This document shows positions 6,782-14,233 of a stretch of 24,764 nt of DNA, one piece after another (the first letter of the stretch is position 1; each line of letters opens with the position of its first letter). This DNA is from an uncultured Clostridia bacterium. GTDB lineage: Bacteria; Bacillota; Clostridia; Oscillospirales; CAG-272. The stretch lies in assembly GCA_937884385.1 (NCBI GenBank), contig CALGCW010000074.1, positions 1-24,764 on the forward strand. The letters are read 5' to 3'. The notes under the pieces are model-generated. The model did no database searches and was not told where the DNA came from. It saw only the letters and a program-made list of their open reading frames with translations. The position numbers were made by a program, and so were the translations under genes.

Positions 6782-8389
6782 TTACGCCCTGTGAAAAATA
6801 ACTTGTTCAAGTTCAGCATACACTTTCATCGAACTATCAATCACTTTAGCTAAATTTTTCTTAAATACCTCTGCATTAATACTGCCTACAATACCACAAA
6901 AATTACGAATGTGTCCAACATTATCCTTAACTTGTTGGTTTATAATATCTGTAACAAAAGCATCATACGCAGATTCATCAAATACTGTACCATTTAATTC
7001 ACAATATTTTTTCAATACCTCTTTGTCGAACAAATAGTTTTCAATCTCAAAACGATTCAAAACTCTATGATTCTGTGGATTATTCTCTAAATACATCTTC
7101 CTATGTGCTTCGGTTGTATTTTTTCCGGATGCCATATCTCTGTCTTTCAGCACCAATATCTCAACATCCGCAAAGACCTTAGAAAGAATGCTAATTGCAA
7201 TATCGCTCCGCTGATCAAGCTCAGTATTACCACCGCTTGATATGAACAGAGTGTCAGAATATTTCTCTCCAAAGATACTATTGAACACTTCAGCATCAAA
7301 GCCACGTTCACCGCCGGTAGGAGTTGGTTCTGCTCGCCCTTCACAATATATAATGCGTTTAGGAGAAACAAGTCCTGTTAAATCATCCAGTGCCGTTGAA
7401 AACAAATTGCGCCAATTATTACGACTTTTAACCATAGGGACCAGGGTATAAGCTTGGGATGCCCATTTGTTTTCTTCTTTGAATTCGATAATTTGGGAAA
7501 TATCATTAAGCTCATCTTGCAAAGCTCGCAAAAATCCAATACTATGAGTGGCTACCCAAATTTGACAATTTTCTGGAATCATTTTGTTAATTTCAATTAA
7601 CAACTTTCTTTGAATTGCCGTATTCAGATGTAACTCAGGTTCATCTATTATGTAAATGGAATCATCATATTCGTCTTTTCTAAGGTAAAGATCAAGCAAA
7701 ATATCTACAACTTCTTTTTCACCTGACGATAGCACATCATACTCAAATGCTTTTGCAGTATCTTCTTTCTTAAAGAAAAATGTTCCATCACCTGATTCGA
7801 TATTTCCAAGATTGTCGATTTTCAAATGTAAGCAGTTACTTATGGCATCATTCAACTCCCCTATTATATGAAGTTTAGCTTCTGACGGACGACAATCGTT
7901 CTCGTTAAGATAATTGTTGTATTTAATGTTTAATCGACGATAATTTTCTTCAATTCGTTGATCTATATCAGCTGCACAAGATGCGCCGTAGTCATTTTTT
8001 CGCAACTCACTAACTGCCATGCTGGAAGTTACGTTTAAACTAATATTATATCTAAATGAACTTCTAAAAGAAAATAGTGTTTTTTCTTTCCCTCCAACCT
8101 TTTTTTGATTATATATATCTGAAAACTCTCCAAGCAAAAAATCAATAGATATGTTTTGATAATTATAGTTGGGCTCCTGTTCAAGCGAATGATATCTGTA
8201 ATCTTTTACACCTGAATTTCCGATATGAGCATATGCATTCTGCATATAAAGCATAGCATCGAACACACTACTTTTACCACAACCATTTGCCCCTACCAAA
8301 GCAATAATGCGCTTGGGTTCTTTGCCAAGATCAATTGTTAAATCAGAAAATCTTTTATATTTCTTAAGATGCAGCTTTTTTATTTTCAT
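6782..8389 (-). CDS. Fused AAA ATPase-TOPRIM (DUF4435-like) defence protein, PARIS (AriA-AriB)-like, 535 aa
   Basis: The N-terminal ABC-type ATPase has Walker A GANGCGKS (33-40), the signature LSSGEKE (220-226), Walker B YIIDEPELHL (246-255) and the switch THS (281-283). The C-terminal part (about 343-535) looks like a TOPRIM/DUF4435 nuclease: IIYCEG with Glu350, VLKDRD with Asp416 and Asp418, then FEIENYLF (448-454). An ATPase followed by DUF4435 is the make-up of PARIS, where AriA senses anti-restriction proteins and releases the AriB nuclease; one-gene fusions are known. OLD-family nucleases share a similar plan and are the main alternative. I chose ATG 8389, 7 nt after GGAGG, over a GTG at 8395 that lies too close. 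It sits between hsdS and hsdR. The domains are seen; the PARIS link is inferred. Confidence 0.8.
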   Translation of the reverse strand: MKIKKLHLKKYKRFSDLTIDLGKEPKRIIALVGANGCGKSSVFDAMLYMQNAYAHIGNSGVKDYRYHSLEQEPNYNYQNISIDFLLGEFSDIYNQKKVGGKEKTLFSFRSSFRYNISLNVTSSMAVSELRKNDYGASCAADIDQRIEENYRRLNIKYNNYLNENDCRPSEAKLHIIGELNDAISNCLHLKIDNLGNIESGDGTFFFKKEDTAKAFEYDVLSSGEKEVVDILLDLYLRKDEYDDSIYIIDEPELHLNTAIQRKLLIEINKMIPENCQIWVATHSIGFLRALQDELNDISQIIEFKEENKWASQAYTLVPMVKSRNNWRNLFSTALDDLTGLVSPKRIIYCEGRAEPTPTGGERGFDAEVFNSIFGEKYSDTLFISSGGNTELDQRSDIAISILSKVFADVEILVLKDRDMASGKNTTEAHRKMYLENNPQNHRVLNRFEIENYLFDKEVLKKYCELNGTVFDESAYDAFVTDIINQQVKDNVGHIRNFCGIVGSINAEVFKKNLAKVIDSSMKVYAELEQVIFHRA

Positions 8390-8391
8390 TT

Positions 8392-9519
8392 TCACACCTC
8401 CAATTTACCACTCATAAGGCGGGGCATGAGTAAGTCGCGTTGTTGTGCCAAATTCTCATTTTTTGCCTTTAATTGGTTTATTTGAATATAAAATTTATCA
8501 ACAATATTGCCAAAATCATCCTGCAAAGACACTGGTGGAACAACAACTCTCCTCCTACTAAAATACGGAATTGTAATTTGTTGCTGAGAAGTCCCATAAC
8601 CATCAATTGTATCATTCTTTAGATTGTGATACAAATAATATACATTAACAACTTCACAATCTGGTTCTATTGATAAAAGTCGTACAATAGGCAAATATGG
8701 CTCAAATCTTAAACAAGTAAACCCAACTGTACCTCGAGCGGATATGGTTATACTATTAGCCTTCTTGGTTCCTTTTTTTGCAAATCCATATAAACCATCA
8801 TTAGTAATTCCATTCGAAAAAATAGGAACTGAATATTCCGGAGTACGAACAGGGGAATAATCCTTGGGGGCATCTCCGCCAGATCCTATTTTAGACATAT
8901 CACCCATTTTTCTAATACCCCACCCCTTGGGCAAACCATTTTCAAACTTGGTCGTTTCGTGACCGGGGAAACGAAAGCGGACAAACCATTCTTTGTAAAG
9001 CTCCTGCGCCGCTTTCTCCAAAAGAGCAATTCTGCGATTGTTGTTCTCAATCAGATCATCATAGACGGAAAGAATATCTACAATTCGCTTTTGTGTTGGG
9101 AGATCGGGAACCAATATCTTTAAGTTTTTTATATTATCCCCATTAATTGCCGTAAATGTTGTGCCATTTTCGGACGATTTTAACTTTGGCATATTATAGT
9201 TCAACAAATATCTTACGAACTCGTTGTTGCCATCCTTTGCAGTTATTGCGCACAATCCTCGTCCAATACACATCTCTAACGGAGCAATATTTATGTCGCC
9301 AACAGGAGCCCTTACACTCATTAGAATACTACCTTTGGAGACTTTTTTTGTAATTTGAGTAGTGTAAGTATCGATTGTAGGATAGCGGTCGCCAAAAGTT
9401 CTGTTCCCCTGCATAAACGGCAATCCGTTTCCGTCGTTATTGTAAAACTCTGATGCTGGTGATTGTCCCATAATCACAGTTGCAATTTCCGAAAATCTTA
9501 TTTCGTTCCATTCACTCAT
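8392..9519 (-). CDS. hsdS: Type I restriction-modification specificity subunit, about 375 aa
   Basis: HsdS binds the split DNA target and holds the M and R subunits. It has the usual two halves. The first target-recognition domain (about 1-150) starts WNEIRFSEIATVIMGQSP and contains SVRAPVGDIN. It is followed by a central helix with PTQKRIVDILSVYDDLIENNNRRIALLEKAAQELYKEWF. The second domain starts after LPKGWGIRKMGD (about 210) and contains TISARGTVGFTCLRF. A second conserved helix ends in QQRDLLMPRLMSGKLEV. ATG 9519 is chosen because homologues start at this MSEWNE-like segment; GGAGG lies 12 nt upstream. The start overlaps the upstream gene by 8 nt. Two full halves suggest a bipartite asymmetric target. 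Confidence 0.93.
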   Translation of the reverse strand: MSEWNEIRFSEIATVIMGQSPASEFYNNDGNGLPFMQGNRTFGDRYPTIDTYTTQITKKVSKGSILMSVRAPVGDINIAPLEMCIGRGLCAITAKDGNNEFVRYLLNYNMPKLKSSENGTTFTAINGDNIKNLKILVPDLPTQKRIVDILSVYDDLIENNNRRIALLEKAAQELYKEWFVRFRFPGHETTKFENGLPKGWGIRKMGDMSKIGSGGDAPKDYSPVRTPEYSVPIFSNGITNDGLYGFAKKGTKKANSITISARGTVGFTCLRFEPYLPIVRLLSIEPDCEVVNVYYLYHNLKNDTIDGYGTSQQQITIPYFSRRRVVVPPVSLQDDFGNIVDKFYIQINQLKAKNENLAQQRDLLMPRLMSGKLEV

Positions 9520-10345
9520 TATGTAGTTCCGCCTCCTTCCTTGAAAATTCGTCAATCAATATAATACCGTATATAAAGCGAATCATCTTTACACAATCCA
9601 ACTTTGTCTTTCTTCTTCGTGATCTGCCGTGCATAATCCAATGTCGGTTCAAATTCTTAGGTTCTTCCTGATCGAATTTACTATTAGCTCCCAACAACTC
9701 CATAGAATTTCTAAACGTTATCAGTAAAGCCAACTCAGCATATTCGCTGTTTTCAATAACTTCACTATTCTCTAATTTTTCAAGAATAGGGTTGGCTCTA
9801 CTGTAAATATTTGTTGCTGTTATTTTGTTACTTACATCAGATAGCAAACCATCAATAATTGATATAAAACCGAGCAAAGCAAGATCGTTATCGCCATTTT
9901 CAAAAGCATTCATAGACTGACTGAAGATTTTTTTATATAATGCCATTCTCGAAGATTGATTACATTTAGATGCAATTGTCTTTATTTCGGCATAGTTCTG
10001 CTTTGAATTGAGTTCTCGCATTGTTTTATTGATATTGTGCGATTGAATAATTATATCAATAAATCCATCGTCTAAATAATCCCAATAAACATATTGATTT
10101 TCTGCCAGTTTTTCAATTGCTCGATAAGGTCTTGACCATTCTGATAAATTTTGAGCAATTTCCGCAAAACGATTGGAAATATAGTTTAATGTGTTCTGTA
10201 TTTTTTCAAAGTATTGAACTCGAAAATCATTGAAAGAAGTTTGAAGTACATCTAAATACGGAAATCGAAAATTAGCCATAGCAATAGGCAATTTACCTAA
10301 TGCGGACGCAATTTTTTCAAGTTTATAAGAATAATCATTATCCAT
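9512..10345 (-). CDS. Helical protein with a HEPN-type RHxxxH motif inside the restriction operon, 277 aa
   Basis: The protein is predicted mostly alpha-helical. Its C-terminal third contains ALLGFISIIDGLLSDV (156-171), ALLITFRNSMELLG (206-219) and LNRHWIMHGRSRR (232-244). R234-H-W-I-M-H239 fits the HEPN motif R-(N/H/D)-x3-H exactly, in the usual helix-motif-helix setting before a final hydrophobic helix. Many HEPN proteins are RNases of toxin-antitoxin, Abi and CRISPR systems; others lost activity and only bind. No known antitoxin gene follows it. Its ATG overlaps the hsdM stop by one base (TAATG) and its end overlaps hsdS by 8 nt, so it is made together with M and S. A role as an RNase effector, or as a helper of the restriction enzyme, is inferred. 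The HEPN call rests on one motif and helix pattern. Confidence 0.7.
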   Translation of the reverse strand: MDNDYSYKLEKIASALGKLPIAMANFRFPYLDVLQTSFNDFRVQYFEKIQNTLNYISNRFAEIAQNLSEWSRPYRAIEKLAENQYVYWDYLDDGFIDIIIQSHNINKTMRELNSKQNYAEIKTIASKCNQSSRMALYKKIFSQSMNAFENGDNDLALLGFISIIDGLLSDVSNKITATNIYSRANPILEKLENSEVIENSEYAELALLITFRNSMELLGANSKFDQEEPKNLNRHWIMHGRSRRRKTKLDCVKMIRFIYGIILIDEFSRKEAELHNE

Positions 10346-12084
10346 TAATTAAAAATCTCCATTAAGCTTGTGGCAATTTTTTCTTCCAACTTGTGTGCTT
10401 TATCATTCAGCTTCGCAAGCTCCGCATTGAGCGATAGCATTTCTGCCTTAAATTCGTCTGCGGTCATTCCGTCATCTTCAATGACTACGCCAACGTAGCG
10501 TCCGGGATTGAGGGAATAGTCCTGATCCTTAATTCCATCTTCGCCTTCGAGCTTAGCAACTTTGCAAAGGCCTACTACGTCACGATATACACCGTCAGGA
10601 AAACGACTTGTCAACCACTCAATCTGCTCTGCCCAATATGCCTTAGTTTTTATGTTCTTATCCTCAACTGTTTCGGGAACAGCTTCCATCTCTGCTCTAT
10701 ATTCAGCAATCAAATTATCAAATGCCTCGGTGTCGCCCTCATAAAGACGGGTAATGATGCCGAGATTCTTAATCTGTTCGTCGGTAAATTTTCTATGCGC
10801 TCTGTCAACCTGCGTAAAGACGTTTCTTGCATCAACGAACAGGATCTCATCGCGCTTTTCTGTTTCCGCTTTTGCTTTGTTAAAGAACCAAAGTGTTGCG
10901 GGAAGTGTAACCGATGAGAACATATTTGACGGAAGCGTTACCATCTGACTGATGATGCCGTCCTCAATCATTTTCTTGCGGATCTCGTATTCACTACCGC
11001 CTGCATCGGATGCAGAGTTTGCCATAACGAGCGCTGCTTTACCGTTTTTATTAAGTGCAGCCGCAAAATATCCAATCCAAAGATAGTTGGCATTTGGAAC
11101 AGTTTCCTTTTTGTCGCTATCCTTTTTAGAGGATTTGGTTTTATTTCTCGGAACGCCATATGTATTGAAGCGATTATCATCCTTTACCTTTTCGTAAACA
11201 ACCTCATCCACGTTAAACGGAGGGTTAGCCATAACATAGTCAAACTGTTCAAAGGCATTGTACGGGTCGGCATAGAAAGAGTTTGCCTCTGTAATTTCAC
11301 CACGCACGTTGTTAAGAAGCAAATTCATCTTTGCAAGTTTAACCGTGTCGGGCTCTTTTTCCACACCATAACAACGGAAATTCATCATATCCGATGCGCT
11401 TGCATTGTGCTTATGCATATATCTTGCCGCCTGCACGAACATACCGCCCGATCCACAGGCAGGATCCAAAAACTTCTTCTCTGCTCCTGCTTGAGGTTGC
11501 AATACCTCTACCATATAACGAACTACAGTCGCAGGGGTATAGAATGTTCCGCCGTCCTTACCTTCTGCAAGTGCGAAATTGCCAAGGAAATATTCATATA
11601 TCTCACCGAAAAGGTCTATGCTGATATTTTCGGGAATATCCTTGAAAATTCTAACAATACGAGAAAGCAATTCGGGTTCTTCGTCAGGAACAAGTCCTGC
11701 ATAAACCTCTTTAGGAAGCACGCCAGCAAGCTTAGGATTGTATTCCTCAATCGCTTCCATTGCAAGCTTAACAAGCTTTGCTTTTTCTGCCGTATCGGGC
11801 GCATTATTGATGGTATCGTAATAAGCGCACTCGGGTAGATAGAAGCCGCACTTTTCGATGGAGATTTCCTTAATGGACTTCTCCATACGAGTGCCTTCGT
11901 ATTTCTTAAACTCCGCTTCAATCTCATCCTTGTGCTGCTTGTAGAGAATATCTGCATAGCGAAGGAAGATCAAGCCGAGAATGGGCTGACCGTATTTATT
12001 TGCCGCCAAATGCGCACTTGAACGAAGCACGTCAGCCGAGTGCCAAAGGTCATCTTTCAGTTTTTTTAATTCTTTATCTGTCAT
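10345..12084 (-). CDS. hsdM: Type I restriction-modification DNA methyltransferase (adenine-N6) M subunit, 579 aa
   Basis: HsdM methylates adenine in the target to mark self DNA, and with HsdS and HsdR forms the restriction complex. The helical N-terminal domain (about 1-150) begins ELKKLKDDLWHSADVLR. The S-adenosylmethionine site follows with FLDPACGSGG (205-214, motif I), and the catalytic NPPF is at 287-290 (motif IV) after FDYVMA. ATLWFFNKAK and FVDARNVF belong to the later core, and a coiled C-terminus (LNDKAHKLEEKI) closes the protein. Length and motifs are complete. Its ATG overlaps the stop of the upstream membrane-protein gene (ATGA) and its stop overlaps the HEPN-like gene, so it is translationally coupled on both sides. 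Confidence 0.95.
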   Translation of the reverse strand: MTDKELKKLKDDLWHSADVLRSSAHLAANKYGQPILGLIFLRYADILYKQHKDEIEAEFKKYEGTRMEKSIKEISIEKCGFYLPECAYYDTINNAPDTAEKAKLVKLAMEAIEEYNPKLAGVLPKEVYAGLVPDEEPELLSRIVRIFKDIPENISIDLFGEIYEYFLGNFALAEGKDGGTFYTPATVVRYMVEVLQPQAGAEKKFLDPACGSGGMFVQAARYMHKHNASASDMMNFRCYGVEKEPDTVKLAKMNLLLNNVRGEITEANSFYADPYNAFEQFDYVMANPPFNVDEVVYEKVKDDNRFNTYGVPRNKTKSSKKDSDKKETVPNANYLWIGYFAAALNKNGKAALVMANSASDAGGSEYEIRKKMIEDGIISQMVTLPSNMFSSVTLPATLWFFNKAKAETEKRDEILFVDARNVFTQVDRAHRKFTDEQIKNLGIITRLYEGDTEAFDNLIAEYRAEMEAVPETVEDKNIKTKAYWAEQIEWLTSRFPDGVYRDVVGLCKVAKLEGEDGIKDQDYSLNPGRYVGVVIEDDGMTADEFKAEMLSLNAELAKLNDKAHKLEEKIATSLMEIFN

Positions 12085-12866
12085 TTCTTGTTCTCTCTTT
12101 CACTTCTATATGATCTCTCAATTTTCTCCACCGTATATCTAATATCTGTTTCTTTTCTAAATGCTTCATTTGAAGATCTTGTAGGCAAATATATTTTATT
12201 ATCCGGTGCAAAAAGAGGTTGCTCCCACCAATTACCATTAACATCAATTAGCCACACCACTATAGTTGCGCTCATAATAATTGAACGGATCGGCTTTTCT
12301 TTTATGTAGCACACTCTAAGGGTAAACGTCTCGTTTGGTTTAACGTATTTTTCAAGAATAACCTCGTAGTTAGGTAAACACTGCTGATAAAAAAGCTCAT
12401 ACTGATTATCCTTAACATTAAATATAGCTGTATTATCTGGCAAATTAGTCGAAAAATAAAAATGGTCTATTTCTGTATTTCCTGTATTACGAAAAGTATA
12501 GTCAACGCATACCCAATCTTCCTGATTGATTAACGATTTATCGTATATAAATGATGGCCTTGGCTCGTTTTCATATCCCTCAACACCGCACATCATTATA
12601 CAAGCATCAATACTTTTCGAATGCTTATATTTTCTGATTGAAGTATAATCCACTATCTCAAGTCTTGGCTTATCTCTATTTATTTGTTCTTCTCTTTCTT
12701 TTTGTTTTTGGAGTTCTTCTTTTATTTCTTTTCTTCTCTCCTTATTCTTTTCGTGTCGTATAGTCATACGTACGCCCAAGACAGTGAAAAGACCACCTAT
12801 AAAAGCTCCCAATACACTTGATACTATTTCATTTATATTAAGTTGTTCCAAAAAATCAGCAAACAA
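12081..12866 (-). CDS. Membrane-anchored protein at the head of the restriction operon, 261 aa, unknown
   Basis: I do not recognise the family. A short N-terminus is followed by one glycine-rich hydrophobic helix (about 13-33). A highly charged coiled-coil stretch (about 36-62, rich in Lys, Glu, Arg and Gln) comes next, then a soluble domain of about 190 residues with beta-strand character (for example VCVDYTFRNTGNTEIDHFYF and ETFTLRVCYI). The positive charges after the helix suggest that the large domain is cytoplasmic. TTG 12866 is the likely start, with AAAGGA about 10 nt upstream. It is the first gene behind the candidate promoter at 12917-12945 and overlaps hsdM by 4 nt. Similar one-helix proteins occur in defence operons as effectors or anchors, but no function can be stated. 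Confidence 0.65.
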   Translation of the reverse strand: MFADFLEQLNINEIVSSVLGAFIGGLFTVLGVRMTIRHEKNKERRKEIKEELQKQKEREEQINRDKPRLEIVDYTSIRKYKHSKSIDACIMMCGVEGYENEPRPSFIYDKSLINQEDWVCVDYTFRNTGNTEIDHFYFSTNLPDNTAIFNVKDNQYELFYQQCLPNYEVILEKYVKPNETFTLRVCYIKEKPIRSIIMSATIVVWLIDVNGNWWEQPLFAPDNKIYLPTRSSNEAFRKETDIRYTVEKIERSYRSERENKK

Positions 12867-12916
12867 TTCTTTTATATCCTTTCCAAAAATAAATAATTAT
12901 ATAGATATACAGATAT

Positions 12917-12945
12917 ATGATACCACAAAATACGATAAAAAGCAA
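12917..12945 (-). promoter_or_regulatory. Candidate promoter of the restriction/defence operon
   Basis: Minus strand: TTGCTT (12940-12945), a 17-bp spacer and TATCAT (12917-12922), 51 bp upstream of the first start codon. The boxes are imperfect, so expression should be moderate. The surrounding AT-rich stretch (12867-13140) contains no other gene that I can see. Confidence 0.5.
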
Positions 12946-13141
12946 CACATGTATTTGTTTTTTCAACATAGTATCAGTAATTATTATATAAAAATCCCCA
13001 TATATAAAGAAAGCTGTCGGTTTTTGGGGACTCTATCAATTCTTTTAAAATACCTCTATAATATAATACCTGTTTTTTCAACAAAATTCTTCAAATTTTT
13101 ATAAAAAATTAAAATAATATCCCATATTCTTTTGAAATATA

Positions 13142-13174
13142 AGAAAAGCCCCCACAAGCATTCGCTTGTGGGGG
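13142..13174 (-). terminator. Terminator of the 13193-13678 gene
   Basis: Minus strand: an 11-bp GC-rich stem (CCCCCACAAGC / GCTTGTGGGGG, 13149-13174, 4-nt loop) is followed by TTTTCTT (13142-13148). It ends transcription 18 nt after the stop codon and shields the restriction operon from read-through. Confidence 0.85.
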
Positions 13175-13192
13175 TGATGGGCATCAATTATT

Positions 13193-13678
13193 TTACGATA
13201 AATTATCGCCCCATATGGCGCAAATAGCCAACAAATTTTCATCATGATTACTTTGTTCTTCGCTTATCTTTTCCTGACTAAAGTGATCCCACGTTTCAAG
13301 ATTATGATCAAACCTAATATGAATAGGTTGTAATGCCGCATCATCGCTAATAACAATTTTAGGATGATTTTTACTTGAGATTACAAAAATGCCTTCAGAA
13401 AAGTAGTAATAATTCGGTATCTTATTCTTTTTGCTATCTTGTTGCAAAAAAACTCTGTACTTTTTGGGTTGAGAGGTGTTGGTAACATGTCCGTTACATT
13501 CCTCCTTAGTTAACCAAACATTTGCTACAACATAGCTCTGCCTGCCGAATTTCCTAATACCTATGCATTCGCCAAAGATCTCTCCTTGAAAGAATACATG
13601 AATTTGCGTGTGAGTTTTATCGTTCTCTTTTGATCGAGCCTTTGAATAAAACCACTCCATAACCCGATTTCTCTTCAT
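13193..13678 (-). CDS. Unknown soluble protein, 161 aa
   Basis: I do not recognise the family. The protein is polar with no signal peptide or membrane helix. The N-terminal part has beta character (THTQIHVFFQGEIFGECIG, YVVANVWLTKEE), a middle part contains KYRVFLQQDSKKNKIPNYYYFSEG, and the C-terminal part is acidic. The start at ATG 13678 is secure: AAAGGAGGTGA lies 6 nt upstream. It is a single-gene unit with its own terminator at 13142-13174, read away from the rep gene, and its upstream region carries a 19-bp repeat pair and a 16-bp dyad. It could be a regulator or passenger of the rep element, but nothing in the sequence proves that. Confidence 0.65.
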   Translation of the reverse strand: MKRNRVMEWFYSKARSKENDKTHTQIHVFFQGEIFGECIGIRKFGRQSYVVANVWLTKEECNGHVTNTSQPKKYRVFLQQDSKKNKIPNYYYFSEGIFVISSKNHPKIVISDDAALQPIHIRFDHNLETWDHFSQEKISEEQSNHDENLLAICAIWGDNLS

Positions 13679-13723
13679 ATAGTCACCTCCTTTCTACAAG
13701 AATACTGGAACCTCTTTCAGGTT

Positions 13724-13830
13724 CACTATAATTATGCAAGATGAGATATGTTTTTGTAACGAACAAACAATAAACGCTCGTTTATCACAAAAAATGACAT
13801 TTTTCATCTTACACTATTATTATGCAAGAT
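13724..13830. repeat. Two 19-bp direct repeats upstream of the rep element
   Basis: CACTAT-A/T-ATTATGCAAGAT occurs at 13724-13742 and 13812-13830 with 18 of 19 bases the same, 88 bp apart. On the minus strand they read ATCTTGCATAATNATAGTG. Each then offers a CATAAT -10-like box for the 13193 gene. The same strand also resembles the TCTTGATA-type nick sequence of pC194/pUB110 rolling-circle origins, with one inserted base. Either promoter, regulator site or origin is possible. Confidence 0.6.
13770..13785. promoter_or_regulatory. 16-bp dyad, possible operator
   Basis: ATAAACG-CT-CGTTTAT is a perfect inverted repeat with a 2-bp centre, halfway between the two 19-bp repeats. A second near-perfect palindrome (AAAAATG-A-CATTTTT, 13790-13804) follows at once. 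This arrangement suits binding of a dimeric regulator or part of a replication origin. Confidence 0.4.
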
Positions 13831-13854
13831 AGAAGTAAAAAAAGTAAAACACAC

Positions 13855-13890
13855 AAAAACCCGAGTTCATTTAACTGAACTCGGGTTTTT
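13855..13890. terminator. Bidirectional terminator between the 13193 gene region and rep
   Basis: A 15-bp stem (13855-13869 / 13876-13890) has A and T runs on both sides, so it can stop transcription from either direction. It isolates the rep leader from the upstream repeats. Confidence 0.85.
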
Positions 13891-13984
13891 ATCCGTTTTT
13901 GTCATCTGCATTTTTTAGACAAAAAATTGCACAATATAGTATAGGTCAATAACTTAATAAATGAGAATGAACTAAGACCTCTCT

Positions 13985-14017
13985 CCTCGATTATTCATAT
14001 ATAGGAATAAATTGAGG
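13985..14017. repeat. Imperfect inverted repeat in the rep leader, possible origin hairpin
   Basis: CCTC (13985-13988) and TTATTC (13991-13996) pair with GAATAA (14005-14010) and GAGG (14014-14017) around an 8-nt AT loop. Rolling-circle origins often place the nick in such a hairpin upstream of rep. I see no exact known nick motif in the loop. Confidence 0.35.
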
Positions 14018-14062
14018 AAACGATAAAAGAAAACCAAACACAACAGAAGGAGAAAAGAAGCT

Positions 14063-14233
14063 TTGAAAGAGAATCTTATCACAATAACAGAAACCTACTT
14101 AAGAGTTCTCTGCAGAGAAGAAACCAACAAACGAAAACATGAAAGGGCTTTTATTTTGAAAAAAGCGAAAGAGTCCTCGATAGCAATAGAACTTCAATAC
14201 AGAAAGGAGTATTATGGAAATAACAAACAATAA
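14063..14233 (+). CDS. Small ORF of 56 aa overlapping the start of rep
   Basis: A TTG start at 14063 follows GAAGGAG with 10-nt spacing. The predicted peptide is basic and charged, with no membrane helix. It ends at TAA 14231-14233, 20 nt inside rep in another frame. Such an overlap would let ribosomes leaving the small ORF restart on rep, a known way to limit Rep levels in small plasmids. It could equally be only a leader. There is no homology that I recognise, so the call depends on the ribosome binding site and overlap. Confidence 0.4.
   Translation: MKENLITITETYLRVLCREETNKRKHERAFILKKAKESSIAIELQYRKEYYGNNKQ

Noticed and set aside
12956..13083. TGTTTTTTCAACA found twice (12956-12968 and 13071-13083)
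   Set aside because: Low-complexity T-rich sequence in an AT-rich gap. Chance is a sufficient explanation.
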